A stretch of 64,000 nucleotides of DNA from Bradyrhizobium zhengyangense (GCF_022012435.1 NZ_JAKLUA010000006.1:62001-126000), one strand, 5' to 3'. Counted from the stretch's first letter, positions 25,385-34,965 are shown. Numbers and translations are program-made. Notes: generated from the letters alone by a model not told the origin.

Positions 25385-25412
25385 AAAAAAGCCCCGCCTT
25401 TCGGCGGGGCTT
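25385..25412 (-). terminator. Rho-independent terminator of the TctC gene
   Basis: Stem AAGCCCCGCC / GGCGGGGCTT with a 4-nt loop; on the minus strand it is followed by a run of T. It lies about 27 nt after the TctC-type stop codon and separates that gene from the ArsR operon. Confidence 0.85.
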
Positions 25413-25438
25413 CATTCGTGGTGTCGATCACGAGACTG

Positions 25439-26413
25439 CTACTCGACCTTGAGGCCGGCGAACTCGACGACCTTTTTCCACTTGGCGGTCTCGGCCTCGA
25501 TGTCCTTGCCGAACGCCTCTGGCGCCTCCACCAGCGGATCGCCGCCGAGCTCGACCAGGCGCTTGGTCATCTCGGGCTCCTTCATGAGCGTGTTGACCTC
25601 GTTGTTGAGCTTGGCGATCAGGTCCTTGGGCATGTTCTTCGGTGCGCCCATGCCGAACAGCGCGCTCGCCTCGTAGTCCTTCACGGTCTCGCCGATCGCA
25701 GGCACATCAGGCAGTTGCGGCGAGCGCTGCGCCGTGGTCACGCCGAGCGCCCGCAGCGAGCCGGAGCGGATATGCTGGATGATCGAGGGCATGTTGTCGA
25801 AGATCACCTGCACCTGGCCGCCGAGCATGTCGGTGATCGCGGGCGCGGCGCCGCGATAGGGCACGTGCTGCATCTTGCAGCCGGTCATCGCCATGAACAT
25901 CTCGCCCGACAGATGCACCGAGGTGCCATTGCCTGACGAAGCCATGTTCACCTTGCCGGGATTAGCCTTCACATACTCGATGAACTCGGCAACGGTTTTG
26001 GCCGGCACATCCTTGTTGACGGTCATCACGTTCGGCACGCGCTGGAACGCGGCGATCGGCGCGATGTCACGAATGAAGTTGAATTTGAGATTGGCGTAGA
26101 GCGTCGCGTTGATGTAATTCGCCGGATTGACCAGCAGCACCGTGTAGCCGTCGGGTTCGGCGTTCACGACGGATTCGGTTCCGATATTGTTGCCGGCACC
26201 CGGCTTGTTCTCGACCACGAATTGCTGGCCGAGCCGCTCCGACAGGCGCTGGCCGATCAGCCGCGCCAAAATGTCGGTGGCGCCGCCGGGCGGATAACCC
26301 ACCACGAACTTCACCGGTCGGGACGGATAATCCGCTGCAAGAGCCTTCGACAGCGGGCTGGCCGCAAGCGGAGTCGCGGCGAGCAGGCCCAACGCGGTAC
26401 GGCGAGTGATCAT
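25439..26413 (-). CDS. Tripartite tricarboxylate transporter substrate-binding protein (Bug/TctC)
   Basis: 324 aa periplasmic binding protein. Signal MITRRTALGLLAATPLAASPLSKALA (twin-arginine-like), then YPSRPVKFVVGYPPGGATDILARLIGQRLSERLGQQFVVENKPGAGNNIGTESV, the classic Bug opening. Bug proteins bind organic acids such as citrate, aspartate or nicotinate. The TctA/TctB membrane subunits are not adjacent, as is usual for these numerous orphan binding proteins. ATG at 26413 is chosen; upstream frame overlaps the divergent VOC gene. Ends at a strong terminator. Confidence 0.92.
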   Translation of the reverse strand: MITRRTALGLLAATPLAASPLSKALAADYPSRPVKFVVGYPPGGATDILARLIGQRLSERLGQQFVVENKPGAGNNIGTESVVNAEPDGYTVLLVNPANYINATLYANLKFNFIRDIAPIAAFQRVPNVMTVNKDVPAKTVAEFIEYVKANPGKVNMASSGNGTSVHLSGEMFMAMTGCKMQHVPYRGAAPAITDMLGGQVQVIFDNMPSIIQHIRSGSLRALGVTTAQRSPQLPDVPAIGETVKDYEASALFGMGAPKNMPKDLIAKLNNEVNTLMKEPEMTKRLVELGGDPLVEAPEAFGKDIEAETAKWKKVVEFAGLKVE

Positions 26414-26536
26414 CTCAAGGGTTCTCCCAGTGTTGTTCTTGAAGCCTGATATCTTGAAAGCTGCGTCGGCGGCGTTGTAACAAAGCCCATCTGCTGCGGA
26501 AAGTCCGCAAGGTCCTCGGTGACGAAAGGATAAGGC

Positions 26537-26947
26537 ATGCCGGTGAAGGTTCAGGCCCTCGATCACCTCGTCATCAACGTTGTCGACGTCGCTGCGACCG
26601 CCGAGTGGTATCGCAAGATCCTCGGGATGGAAGTCAAGGTATTCGACCCCGGTGGCGGCAAAGCGCCGCGGACCTCGCTTCAATTTGGCCAGCAGAAGAT
26701 CAACGTGCGGCCGCGTGACGCCGACAAGGTGGAGTGGTTCACGGCCGACCACCAGACTGCCGGCAGCGAGGACCTATGCTTTCTCACCTCCTCAACGCCC
26801 GACGAGGTGGTGGCGCATCTAAAGGCCCACGGCGTCGCAATCGAGGAAGGCCCCGTTCCAAGGCAGGGCGCCCGCGGCACGCTGCGCTCGGTCTATTGCC
26901 GGGATCCGGATGGCAGCCTGATCGAAATTTCGTCGTACGAGGATTGA
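26537..26947 (+). CDS. VOC family (glyoxalase/dioxygenase superfamily) protein
   Basis: 136 aa with one vicinal-oxygen-chelate domain: LDHLVINVVDVAATAEWYRKILGMEV, LQFGQQKINVRP, EDLCFLTS and VYCRDPDGSLIEISSYE. His and Glu metal ligands appear at the expected places (LDHLV, LIEIS). Reaction unknown; related small VOC proteins are often called virulence protein or lactoylglutathione lyase-like. Divergent from the TctC gene and about 90 nt ahead of the acyl-CoA ligase gene. Confidence 0.87.
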   Translation: MPVKVQALDHLVINVVDVAATAEWYRKILGMEVKVFDPGGGKAPRTSLQFGQQKINVRPRDADKVEWFTADHQTAGSEDLCFLTSSTPDEVVAHLKAHGVAIEEGPVPRQGARGTLRSVYCRDPDGSLIEISSYED

Positions 26948-27040
26948 CGCCTCCATTTGCGCCCCGCGCCGTCCAATGGCAGGAAGACGCAATAATCCAT
27001 AAGCGGCCGCCATCAGGATGCAGGCTGCACGGGAGGACAC

Positions 27041-28621
27041 ATGGCTATCCAACAAACCGCAGCCGGTATCGTGGGCCCGTTCGACGGGCTCGACGTACCC
27101 TGGCTGCTGAGGATGCGCGCCGAAGTGCGGCGTGACCACCCGTTCCTGATCTGGGCGCCGTTCGATGCGCCGGCGCGACACTGGAGCTATGGCGAGTTTC
27201 ACGAGCGGGTCGGCGCACTCGCCGCGGGGCTCGCGAGGCGGGGCGTAAAGCCGGGCGAGTACGTGCTCATTCACCTGGACAATTGCATCGAAGCGCTGCT
27301 GGCCTGGTTTGCCTGCGTTGAACTCGGGGCCATCGCCGTTACCACCAACACGCGTTCGGCGCCGGCGGAGATGGAGTATTTCTCCGATCATTGCGGCGCG
27401 GTCGCCGCGATCACGCAGCCGGCCTATGCGGAAGTCGTCGCGCAGAACTGCCGCAACCTCAGCTGGATGGCGGTGATTTCGCACGATGCGGGCGCCGCGC
27501 CGGCACAGGTCGTCTCGCGCGGCGACAGTTTCAAGTCACTTTTCGCGGACAGCGCCGATCGGCCGAAGCGCGAGACCGATCCGCTCGCGCCATGCAGCGT
27601 GCAGTACACCTCCGGCACGACGTCGCGGCCGAAGGCCGTGCTGTGGACCCACGCCAACGCGCTGTGGGGCGCCAAGATCAATGCTGCGCATGAGGACCTT
27701 CACGCAAGCGACGTGCACCAGACCTATCTGCCGCTGTTCCACACCAACGCGCTGGCCTATTCCATGCTGGCGACGCTGTGGGTCGGGGCGACCTGCGTGA
27801 TCCAGCCGCGCTTCTCCGCAAGCCGGTTCTGGAACGTTGCGCGCGAGCACGGCTCGACCTGGACCTCGACCATTCCGTTCTGCATGAAGGCGCTGCTCGA
27901 GCAGGAGATCCCGCGGGATCACAAATTCCGCCTGTGGGGCACGGCGGTGAACGAGCCCCCGCCGTTTGCCGCGTTCGGCGTCAAGATCATCGGCTGGTGG
28001 GGCATGACCGAGACCATCACCCACGGCATCATCGGCGAGGTCGATCAGCCCAACATCCCGATGTCGATCGGCCGTGCCGCGCCCGAGTATCAGATCCGCG
28101 TCACCGACGATGACGGCCGGCGGACCGCGGTCGGCGACACCGGCAATCTCGCGATCAAGGGAATCCCGGGCCTGTCGCTGTTCGCCGAATATCTTCACAA
28201 CGAGAAGGCGACGCGCGAGAGCTTTGACGAGCACGGCTTCTTCCTCACCGGCGATCGCGTCACGCGGCTGGACAACGGCTTCATCAAGTTCGGCGACCGC
28301 GCCAAGGACATGCTGAAGGTCGGCGGCGAGAACGTCGCGGCCTCCGAGATCGAGCAGGTCATCGCAATTGTATCGGGCGTGCGCGAGGCCGCGGTGGTGG
28401 CGAAGAAGCATCCGATGCTGGATGAGGTGCCCGTCGTCTTCATCATCCCGCATGGCGGCGTCGCGGGTGCGCCGCCTGATCTGCAGGACCGCGTGATGGC
28501 GGCCTGCCGCAAGGGCCTTGCCGACTTCAAGGTGCCGCGCGAGATCAGGCTCGTCGACGACATGCCGCGCTCGACCCTGGAGAAGGTGGCGAAGGCGGAG
28601 CTGCGGAAGATGGTGGAGTGA
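27041..28621 (+). CDS. ATP-dependent acyl-CoA synthetase (AMP-binding)
   Basis: 526 aa ANL-superfamily ligase that would activate a carboxylic acid to acyl-AMP and then acyl-CoA. The P-loop reads YTSGTTSRPKAVLWTH, the A5 motif GWWGMTET, A7 FFLTGDRV and A8 FGDRAKDMLKVGGENVAASEIE, with A10 as RSTLEKVAKAELRK. In the P-loop the usual G-R/K-P-K-G is S-R-P-K-A. Related crotonobetaine/carnitine-CoA ligase-like enzymes share this layout. Substrate unknown; VOC gene precedes it. Good start context (GGGAGG before 27041). Confidence 0.9.
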   Translation: MAIQQTAAGIVGPFDGLDVPWLLRMRAEVRRDHPFLIWAPFDAPARHWSYGEFHERVGALAAGLARRGVKPGEYVLIHLDNCIEALLAWFACVELGAIAVTTNTRSAPAEMEYFSDHCGAVAAITQPAYAEVVAQNCRNLSWMAVISHDAGAAPAQVVSRGDSFKSLFADSADRPKRETDPLAPCSVQYTSGTTSRPKAVLWTHANALWGAKINAAHEDLHASDVHQTYLPLFHTNALAYSMLATLWVGATCVIQPRFSASRFWNVAREHGSTWTSTIPFCMKALLEQEIPRDHKFRLWGTAVNEPPPFAAFGVKIIGWWGMTETITHGIIGEVDQPNIPMSIGRAAPEYQIRVTDDDGRRTAVGDTGNLAIKGIPGLSLFAEYLHNEKATRESFDEHGFFLTGDRVTRLDNGFIKFGDRAKDMLKVGGENVAASEIEQVIAIVSGVREAAVVAKKHPMLDEVPVVFIIPHGGVAGAPPDLQDRVMAACRKGLADFKVPREIRLVDDMPRSTLEKVAKAELRKMVE

Positions 28622-28638
28622 CGCGGCGGACCGCCGCC

Positions 28639-29733
28639 TCAGAACGATCCCAGCGCCACCGGGCGGAACGCCTGCAGCAGTTGCTGGTCGAGCTTGCCGC
28701 CCATGCCTTCCATCATCGTGAAGGCGCGGGAGTGGGTGAACGGCATGCGGTAGGCGCGCTTCTCGACGAGCGCTGCATAGATGTCGACGATCGTCGTCAG
28801 GCGCACGATATCGCTGATCTGGTTCGACGACAGGCCATTCGGATATCCGCTTCCGTCGAGGAATTCGTGGTGATGCAGCACGACGTCAAGCATCTCCGGT
28901 GGGAAGCCGCCTTGCGCCGCGAGCGCGTCATAGCCGCGGCGGGGATGCTGGCGGACTTCGGCCATTTCCTCGTCGGTGAGCTTGCCCGCCTTGTCGAGCA
29001 GCGCGGACGGAACGAAGGCCTTGCCGACATCGTGCAGCAGCGCCGCGCGTGTCAGGCGACGCTGGTCGTCCTCGCGCATGCCGAGATGCTGGGCGAAGGA
29101 CACCGCAAAGCCGGTGACGAACAGGCAGTGCCTGTAGCTGCCGACATGGTGGCAGCCGACGGTGGTGAGCCACTCGCGCAGCGAGGAATGCTTGATCGCC
29201 TTCAGGATCTTGTTCTCGGCGGCGATGATGTCGTCGAAGGTCAAGGGAATGCCGAGCGGCAGCTTCTCGAACATCTTCTTCAGCACCGCGTGCGCCGCCT
29301 CGACGCCGCGGTTGAGCGTCTTGCCGCGATCGGTCGCGTCATAGACGGCTGTGTCCGGGAAGGCGGCGCGGATGCGCTGCAGGATCGCCTCGGCCTGCAG
29401 CGGCCGCGAGATGGTGTCGGTGGCGCCGAGCGCCCAGGCCTGCATGGTGCCGTGATGCAGCGCATCGGCCAGCACGAACAGCCGCGGCATCGAACGGTAG
29501 GCCTCGCCGCGCAGCTTGTTGCGCACGCGCTGCACGCTTTCGGGCGAACGGAGGTTGATGTCGACGACGAGGCCGCAGAGATCGCGCGAGGGCTGCTCGG
29601 GAATCTCCTGCGTGGTCACCGTCGAGACCTCACCAACCGCCTTCAGGATGCTGGCGAGCTCGGTGCTCGCATCGCTCCGGTCGGAGGCAAGCAGAAGCCG
29701 GCGTTTGTTGGCGGATTTGGCTGGCGCGTTCAT
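28639..29733 (-). CDS. HD-GYP domain protein with degenerate receiver-like domain
   Basis: 364 aa. Residues 10-125 look like a response-regulator receiver domain without the full acidic pocket; the phosphoacceptor region reads LVVDINLRSPES. The C-terminal HD-GYP domain has HDVGK (HD at 234-235), HHHEFLDGSGYPNGL (GYP at 296-298) and a DIYAALVEKRAYR segment. HD-GYP enzymes hydrolyse c-di-GMP, so this may join the two GGDEF proteins at 8.6-12.8 kb in the same network. Cytoplasmic. Transcribed alone. Confidence 0.9.
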   Translation of the reverse strand: MNAPAKSANKRRLLLASDRSDASTELASILKAVGEVSTVTTQEIPEQPSRDLCGLVVDINLRSPESVQRVRNKLRGEAYRSMPRLFVLADALHHGTMQAWALGATDTISRPLQAEAILQRIRAAFPDTAVYDATDRGKTLNRGVEAAHAVLKKMFEKLPLGIPLTFDDIIAAENKILKAIKHSSLREWLTTVGCHHVGSYRHCLFVTGFAVSFAQHLGMREDDQRRLTRAALLHDVGKAFVPSALLDKAGKLTDEEMAEVRQHPRRGYDALAAQGGFPPEMLDVVLHHHEFLDGSGYPNGLSSNQISDIVRLTTIVDIYAALVEKRAYRMPFTHSRAFTMMEGMGGKLDQQLLQAFRPVALGSF

Positions 29734-29922
29734 GGCTTCCCCAAAAGCACGGGAGTGTATTTGGCATCAGCCTAAGCCGGATCAGGTTCTCCGGCTCTTA
29801 AGAGGCGTGCTCAACGGAACCTGCCAAAATTGCACGCAATTTTACGGATCGGGTTCCCACGAGGGCGAAAACAACCCCATGCACCGTAGAACGGCCATTG
29901 AAAACACTGGCTTTTTGGCAAA

Positions 29923-29955
29923 GAAAAATCCGCCGGAGGTGGCCCTCCGGCGGAT
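29923..29955 (-). terminator. Rho-independent terminator of the molybdenum hydroxylase operon
   Basis: 12-bp stem ATCCGCCGGAGG with its complement and a 4-nt loop, followed on the minus strand by a T-run. It lies 30 nt after the stop of the large subunit gene. Confidence 0.85.
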
Positions 29956-29984
29956 CATCTCAGCTCACAACTGCAAGCAGCAGC

Positions 29985-32279
29985 CTACGCCTTCATCGCC
30001 CCCTTCACGGCTTCCGCCGTGATCGGCAGCGCCCGGACGCGGGCGCCGGAGGCGTTGAAGATGGCGTTGCCGATGGCAGGCGCCACGACCGTCACCGCGG
30101 GCTCGCCGACACCAGTGGCCTTCTCGCCATTGGCGATCACGGCGACCGCGACCTCCGGCATCTGGCTCATGCGCAAGGGCCTGTAGCTATCGAAATTGGT
30201 CTGCTCGATGCCACCGTCCTTCAGCGTCGCCTTCTCGTGCATCGCAAGTGACAGGCCCCACAGTGCCGCGCCCTCGACCTGGGCGCGGATGTTGTCGGGA
30301 TGCACCTGCGTGCCGACGTCGGTTGCGACCGTGAGCTTCTTCACGGTCACCTCACCCGAGGGGGCCACCGCAACATGCGCGACGCAAGCGGTCCAGCTTG
30401 CGGTCGCACGTTCCTGCGACGACACGCAGGCGACGCCCATGCCTTCACCCTTCGGCAGCTTCTTGGTGCCGTAGCCGGCGAGGCCCATCGCGGCGAGCAG
30501 CGTGTTGCGCAGCCGCTGCGCGCCGCCGTCGTTCTTGCCGGCGCCGTCGAGCAGCGAGATGCGGAATTGCGCCGGATCCTTGCCGGTCGCCGCCGCGATC
30601 TCGTCGATCATGCTTTCGACCGCCCAGAAGGTCCAACCCGGCGCCACCGAGCGGAGCTGGCCCGACGGGGTGGCGTTGTGCGCCATCTCGTTCTTGATCG
30701 CGCGCACGTTATGGTTCGGCACCGTGTAGAAGAAGTCCGAACCGTTCACCGTGAACGCGTCGAGCGGGCCCTTCTTGTCGACCGAGGGCGACAGGAAGTC
30801 GGGGATGCCCCAGCGCTGGGTCGGCCAGGCCGAGACCACGTCGTGGCTGAGCGCGACGAGCTTGCCGTCGCCGTCCACGCCGGCCTTTACTTTTTGGTAG
30901 GTGAGCGGACGCGAGAAATCCATCGTCATGTCGTTCTCGCGCGTGTAGATCACCTTCACCGGCTTGCCCACGGCCTTCGCCGCCTGCACTGCCGGCACCA
31001 TCATGTCGGCGTCGAGCCTGCGGCCGAAACCGCCGCCGAGCCACATCTGGTGCATCACCACGAACTTCGGATCGATCCCGGCGGCGCCCGCCGCAATCGC
31101 GCCGGAGCGCGTCGCGAACTGGTTTCCGGAATAGATGTGCAGGATGTCGCCCTTGAACTCCGCGGTGGCGTTCATCGGCTCCATCGGCGCGTGGATGTTG
31201 ATGCTGGTGGTGTATTCCGCCTCCAGCACCTTGGCCGCCGAGCCCAGCGCGGCTGACACGTCGCCGTCCTTGACGAAGAACTGACCGGAATCGTCGAGCC
31301 CCTGAAGCCGCTTGGCTTCGTCAAGCAACGACTGGCTCGACAGCTTCGCATTCGGCCCGCCGTCGTAGGCGATCTTCAGCGCCGCCGCGGCCTTCTTGGC
31401 GTTGGCGTAGGTGCTCGCGACCGCGACCACCCAGCCCGTTGTCGTCTGGGTCTTGTCGTCGAGGGTGACGGCCTTGATGAAGCCCGGCACCTTCTTTGCG
31501 TCGCTGTCGTCGACCGATTTCACCGTGGCGCCGTAGCGCACCGGCGGGGTGACCACCGCGCCATAGGCCATACCCGGAATCATCACGTCGATGCCGTATT
31601 TGGCCGTGCCGTTGGTCTTGGAGGGGATGTCGATCTGCGGCACCGACACGCCGATCATGGTGTATTGATCAGGCGTCTTCAGCTTGATCGCCTTCAGCTC
31701 GTCGGGCGTGAAGGTCTTCGTTGCCTTGCCGCTCTTGACGATGTCGGCGAAGCTCATCGACTTCTTGGACTTCGGATGCGTGACCATGGAGTCGCGCACG
31801 ACCAGCTCGTCCTTGAAGTAGGGCGGCAGGCCCATGGCGGCGGCAGCGCCTTCTGTCAGCGCCATGCGCCCGGCGGCACCCGCCCGGCTCATCGCTTCGA
31901 AGTTCATCATGGTCGACCAGCTGCCGCCGGTGATCTGCGCACCGAGGACCGGATCGTTGAACTTCGGATCGTTGGAGGCGAGGTTGACCCGCATGTCGCT
32001 CCATTTCGCGCCCAGCTCTTCGCAGACGATCTGCGCCATGGTGGAGGCGATGTGTTGGCCCATGTCGGCCTTGCCGCAGGTCACGGTGACGAGACCCTCC
32101 GGCGAGATCGAGTACCAGACGCTCGGCTCGAAATTAGCAGGCGCGGCAGCAAGCGCCTCGCCAACACCGGGCACGCCGGCGTAGCCGAGCACGAGGCCGG
32201 TTGCGGCCGTGCCGACCAGGAAGGAGCGGCGGCTGAAATCAGTGGTCTCAGGTGTGACGTTCTTCACGTGCTTGTTCAT
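29985..32279 (-). CDS. Molybdopterin-binding large subunit, isoquinoline 1-oxidoreductase/aldehyde oxidase type
   Basis: 764 aa catalytic subunit of a xanthine dehydrogenase-family hydroxylase. It has a twin-arginine signal (FSRRSFLVGTAATGLVLGYAG), so the enzyme is exported folded with its partner. Molybdopterin-binding segments GGGFGRRLDADMM, QLRSVAPGWTFWAVESMIDEIA and the C-terminal GVGEPAVTVVAPAIGNAI (catalytic Glu) are intact. The family (IorB-like) hydroxylates N-heterocycles or oxidises aldehydes and passes electrons to a cytochrome. ATG at 32279 overlaps the small subunit stop by 4 nt. Substrate unknown; no cytochrome gene is adjacent. Confidence 0.92.
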   Translation of the reverse strand: MNKHVKNVTPETTDFSRRSFLVGTAATGLVLGYAGVPGVGEALAAAPANFEPSVWYSISPEGLVTVTCGKADMGQHIASTMAQIVCEELGAKWSDMRVNLASNDPKFNDPVLGAQITGGSWSTMMNFEAMSRAGAAGRMALTEGAAAAMGLPPYFKDELVVRDSMVTHPKSKKSMSFADIVKSGKATKTFTPDELKAIKLKTPDQYTMIGVSVPQIDIPSKTNGTAKYGIDVMIPGMAYGAVVTPPVRYGATVKSVDDSDAKKVPGFIKAVTLDDKTQTTTGWVVAVASTYANAKKAAAALKIAYDGGPNAKLSSQSLLDEAKRLQGLDDSGQFFVKDGDVSAALGSAAKVLEAEYTTSINIHAPMEPMNATAEFKGDILHIYSGNQFATRSGAIAAGAAGIDPKFVVMHQMWLGGGFGRRLDADMMVPAVQAAKAVGKPVKVIYTRENDMTMDFSRPLTYQKVKAGVDGDGKLVALSHDVVSAWPTQRWGIPDFLSPSVDKKGPLDAFTVNGSDFFYTVPNHNVRAIKNEMAHNATPSGQLRSVAPGWTFWAVESMIDEIAAATGKDPAQFRISLLDGAGKNDGGAQRLRNTLLAAMGLAGYGTKKLPKGEGMGVACVSSQERATASWTACVAHVAVAPSGEVTVKKLTVATDVGTQVHPDNIRAQVEGAALWGLSLAMHEKATLKDGGIEQTNFDSYRPLRMSQMPEVAVAVIANGEKATGVGEPAVTVVAPAIGNAIFNASGARVRALPITAEAVKGAMKA

Positions 32280-32767
32280 GTGGGCCTCCGCTCGTTGCCG
32301 GCGGCGGATGCAGTACGCATCTCGGTGGCGGCGCGCATGATCGCCTTCTGGATCCGCGAATAGGTCATGCAACGGCAGAGATTGCCGTCCATATGCGCCA
32401 CGACCTCTTCCTTGGTCGGATTGGAATTCTTCGCCAGCAGCGAAGCCGCCTGCATGATCTGCCCCGACTGGCAGTAACCGCATTGCGGCACCTGCTCGGC
32501 GATCCATGCCTTCTGCAAGGGATGATCGCCCTTGGCGGAAAGACCTTCGATGGTGGTGATCTTCTTGCCGGCGACATCGCCGACCATGGTCTGGCACGAG
32601 CGTACGGCTTCGCCGTTGACGTGCACGGTGCAGGCACCGCACAGGCCGGCACCGCAGCCGAATTTCGTGCCGGTCATCTGCAATTGTTCGCGGATGGCCC
32701 AAAGGAGCGGCGTGTCGTTTGCCGCATCCACGGACATACTCCGCCCGTTGATCGTGAGCGTTGGCAT
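32276..32767 (-). CDS. (2Fe-2S) ferredoxin-type small subunit of the molybdenum hydroxylase
   Basis: 163 aa with two 2Fe-2S clusters. The N-terminal plant-type cluster uses the Cys of FGCGAGLCGACTVHVNGEAVRSC; the C-terminal helical cluster uses CGYCQSG and NLCRCMTY. Electrons flow from the molybdenum centre in the partner subunit through these clusters. It has no signal of its own and probably rides with the Tat-bearing large subunit. First gene of the pair; start ATG at 32767. Confidence 0.93.
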   Translation of the reverse strand: MPTLTINGRSMSVDAANDTPLLWAIREQLQMTGTKFGCGAGLCGACTVHVNGEAVRSCQTMVGDVAGKKITTIEGLSAKGDHPLQKAWIAEQVPQCGYCQSGQIMQAASLLAKNSNPTKEEVVAHMDGNLCRCMTYSRIQKAIMRAATEMRTASAAGNERRPT

Positions 32768-33109
32768 AGGCGTCTTCCCCTGCCGGTGCATGAAGCCGCT
32801 TACGGCGGCGACTTGAGTGACGGACGCCCACCGGGCTGGCCTCCGCCTTGTGCGCAAGAATGATCGTGTTCGCGCACAGAGGCAAATGCAATTTGGAACC
32901 GATCGAGACAAACTCGGAAATCACGTGTTGTGCGTTGCGACAACGGCGCTGACGTTAGCGACTGGACACAACAAGATGGCGCGGCGAGGAATGCATCCAT
33001 CGCAATCGCGACGGTTTCCTCCGAGTAACCGCACAGGCTAGGATGTGAGGTCAGCCAACGCTGACCTCGCGGCGACAGTTCTCGACAATAGAAAGAAGAG
33101 GCGGAAGCA
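32768..33109. other. Divergent intergenic region without a gene
   Basis: 342 bp between the molybdenum hydroxylase operon (leftward) and the alpha/beta hydrolase (rightward). Promoters for both are expected. I see no convincing ORF, RNA gene or clear palindrome; only short weak hexamer matches. Confidence 0.4.
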
Positions 33110-33874
33110 ATGCCAAGGATCGATCGGGACGGCGTCGGCATCTACTACGAGATTCATGGCGATGGGCCGCCGCTGTTGCTCACCCATGGCTATTCCTCGA
33201 CCTCGGCGATGTGGAATGGGCAGATCGACGCGCTGGCGAAAGACCACAAGCTCGTGCTGTGGGACATGCGCGGTCACGGCCAGTCCGACTATCCCGATGA
33301 TCCCAAAGCCTACAGCGAAGCGCTCACGGTCGGCGACATGGCGGCGATCCTCGATGCCGTCGGCGCCGAGCGCGCCATCATCGGCGGGCTGTCGCTCGGC
33401 GGCTACATGTCGCTCGCGTTCTATCGCGCCCATCCCGCACGCACGCGCGCATTGCTGATCATCGACACTGGTCCGGGCTTCAAGAAGGACGACGCACGCG
33501 AGGCCTGGAATGCGCGGGCGCTCGCCACCGCCGACAAGCTCGACCAGGAAGGTCTCGCTGTGCTGAAGGCGGCGACCCGCGAGCGCGCCACCGCCAGCCA
33601 CCGCAACGCCAAGGGGCTGGCGCTCGCCGCGCGCGGTATGCTGACCCAGCGCGATGCCGCGGTGATGGAGCTGCTGCCTGATATAAAGGTGCCGTCGCTG
33701 ATCGTGGTCGGCGCCGACGACACGCCGTTCCTGGCGGCGTCGGATTACATGGCGGCCAAGATCCCCGGCGCACAAAAGGTCGTGATCCCCGCGGCCGGAC
33801 ACGCCGTCAACATCGACCAGCCCAAGGCTTTTGTTGACGCCGTGGTGCCTTTCCTGAAGAACTTGCCGGCATAG
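33110..33874 (+). CDS. Alpha/beta hydrolase
   Basis: 254 aa. Nucleophile elbow GGLSLGGY (Ser95), oxyanion region THGYSSTSAMW, DMRGHGQSDYP near residue 52, and catalytic His in PAAGHAVNIDQP close to the end; the acid is probably Asp in VVGADDTPF. Resembles 3-oxoadipate enol-lactonase and related esterases. Cytoplasmic. It leads a run of three small rightward genes, the last another hydrolase. Substrate unknown. Confidence 0.9.
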   Translation: MPRIDRDGVGIYYEIHGDGPPLLLTHGYSSTSAMWNGQIDALAKDHKLVLWDMRGHGQSDYPDDPKAYSEALTVGDMAAILDAVGAERAIIGGLSLGGYMSLAFYRAHPARTRALLIIDTGPGFKKDDAREAWNARALATADKLDQEGLAVLKAATRERATASHRNAKGLALAARGMLTQRDAAVMELLPDIKVPSLIVVGADDTPFLAASDYMAAKIPGAQKVVIPAAGHAVNIDQPKAFVDAVVPFLKNLPA

Positions 33875-33898
33875 GCGGCGAGACGAGGATTCACGACC

Positions 33899-34240
33899 AT
33901 GAAGCGGGCAATCTTGGCTGCGGGCGCGGCGCTTCTCTCAATGGCGGCGTCGGCGCAGGCGGAGCCGTTCGGCACGGTGCCGTTGCGCCGTCCCTTCGTC
34001 GACACCTTGTCGAACAACATGCCCCTGGCGTTCGGGATGGACGCGGACCAAACCGCGCATGCGCTCGGCCAGCCCCTGCAATACGTCAAGGGACGGCCCG
34101 GCAACGAGATCTATCTCGCTCTTCGCGACCTCGGTGGCAGCGGACTGGTGCCGTCCCGTCACCGCCTGTTCCTGCAATTCCGTCATGGACGGCTGGCAGG
34201 ATGGAAAGAGGACTACGGCGACAACTGGATGTGGGAGTGA
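33899..34240 (+). CDS. Hypothetical exported protein, 113 aa
   Basis: Clear signal peptide (KRAILAAGAALLSMAASAQAEP), then a mature chain of about 90 residues, MPLAFGMDADQTAHALGQPLQYVKGRPGNEIYLALRD and a C-terminus rich in aromatic residues (GWKEDYGDNWMWE). The pattern, a small domain with HALGQPLQYVKGRPG, recalls SmpA/OmlA-type folds but this is only an impression. Likely periplasmic. Sits 24 nt after the hydrolase gene, so probably co-transcribed. Confidence 0.72.
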   Translation: MKRAILAAGAALLSMAASAQAEPFGTVPLRRPFVDTLSNNMPLAFGMDADQTAHALGQPLQYVKGRPGNEIYLALRDLGGSGLVPSRHRLFLQFRHGRLAGWKEDYGDNWMWE

Positions 34241-34290
34241 CTGATAACTGCGAACCCCGCATCAACGATCAACCAAGAAGGACAACCCGC

Positions 34291-34965
34291 GTGGGACAAG
34301 ACATCAAACTGACGGCGTCGGACAATTTCCAGCTTGGCGCCTATCGCGCCGATCCGACCAGCGCGCCGAAGGGCGCGGTGGTGGTGATCCAGGAGATTTT
34401 TGGCGTCAATCATCACATCCGCTCGGTCTGCGACCGCCTCGCAGGCGAGGGCTATGTCGCGATCGCGCCGTCGATCTTCGACCGGACGTCGCCAGGCTTC
34501 CAGTCGGGCTACACGCCCGATGAGATCGCGGAAGCTCGCAAGTTCGTCGCCAATCCGGATTGGGCGGCGATGCTGCGAGACACGCAAGCCGCGATCGATG
34601 CGGTAAAGGGTGTCGGCCCGGTCGGCATCATCGGCTTTTGCCTCGGCGGCAGCGTCGCCTTTGTCGCGGCGACGCGACTGACGGGCCTGAAGGCCGCGAT
34701 CGGCTATTATGGCGGCGCCGTCGTGCGCTTTGCCGACGAGACGCCGAAGGTGCCGACGCAATTGCATTTCGGCGAGAAGGATGCCGGCATTCCTCTCACC
34801 GACGTCGAGACCGTCAAGGCAAAGCGGCCTGACGTCGAGGTCTTCATCTATCCCGGCGCCCAGCACGGCTTCCATTGCGACGAGCGGCCGAGCTACGACA
34901 AGGCCAGCTCCGAGATCGCCTGGCCGCGCAGCATGGCCTTTTTCGCGAAGCATCTGACGAAGTAG
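34291..34965 (+). CDS. Dienelactone hydrolase family protein
   Basis: 224 aa. The DLH signature GFCLGG holds the Cys nucleophile (Cys117), with Asp in GEKDAGIP (about 168) and His in AQHGFHCDER (about 200). IQEIFGVNHHIRSVCDRLAGEGYVAIAP is the standard N-terminal part. Such enzymes open dienelactones in chlorocatechol breakdown or act on other esters. GTG at 34291 follows AAGAAGGA; the longer frame from 34201 overlaps the preceding gene. Confidence 0.92.
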   Translation: MGQDIKLTASDNFQLGAYRADPTSAPKGAVVVIQEIFGVNHHIRSVCDRLAGEGYVAIAPSIFDRTSPGFQSGYTPDEIAEARKFVANPDWAAMLRDTQAAIDAVKGVGPVGIIGFCLGGSVAFVAATRLTGLKAAIGYYGGAVVRFADETPKVPTQLHFGEKDAGIPLTDVETVKAKRPDVEVFIYPGAQHGFHCDERPSYDKASSEIAWPRSMAFFAKHLTK

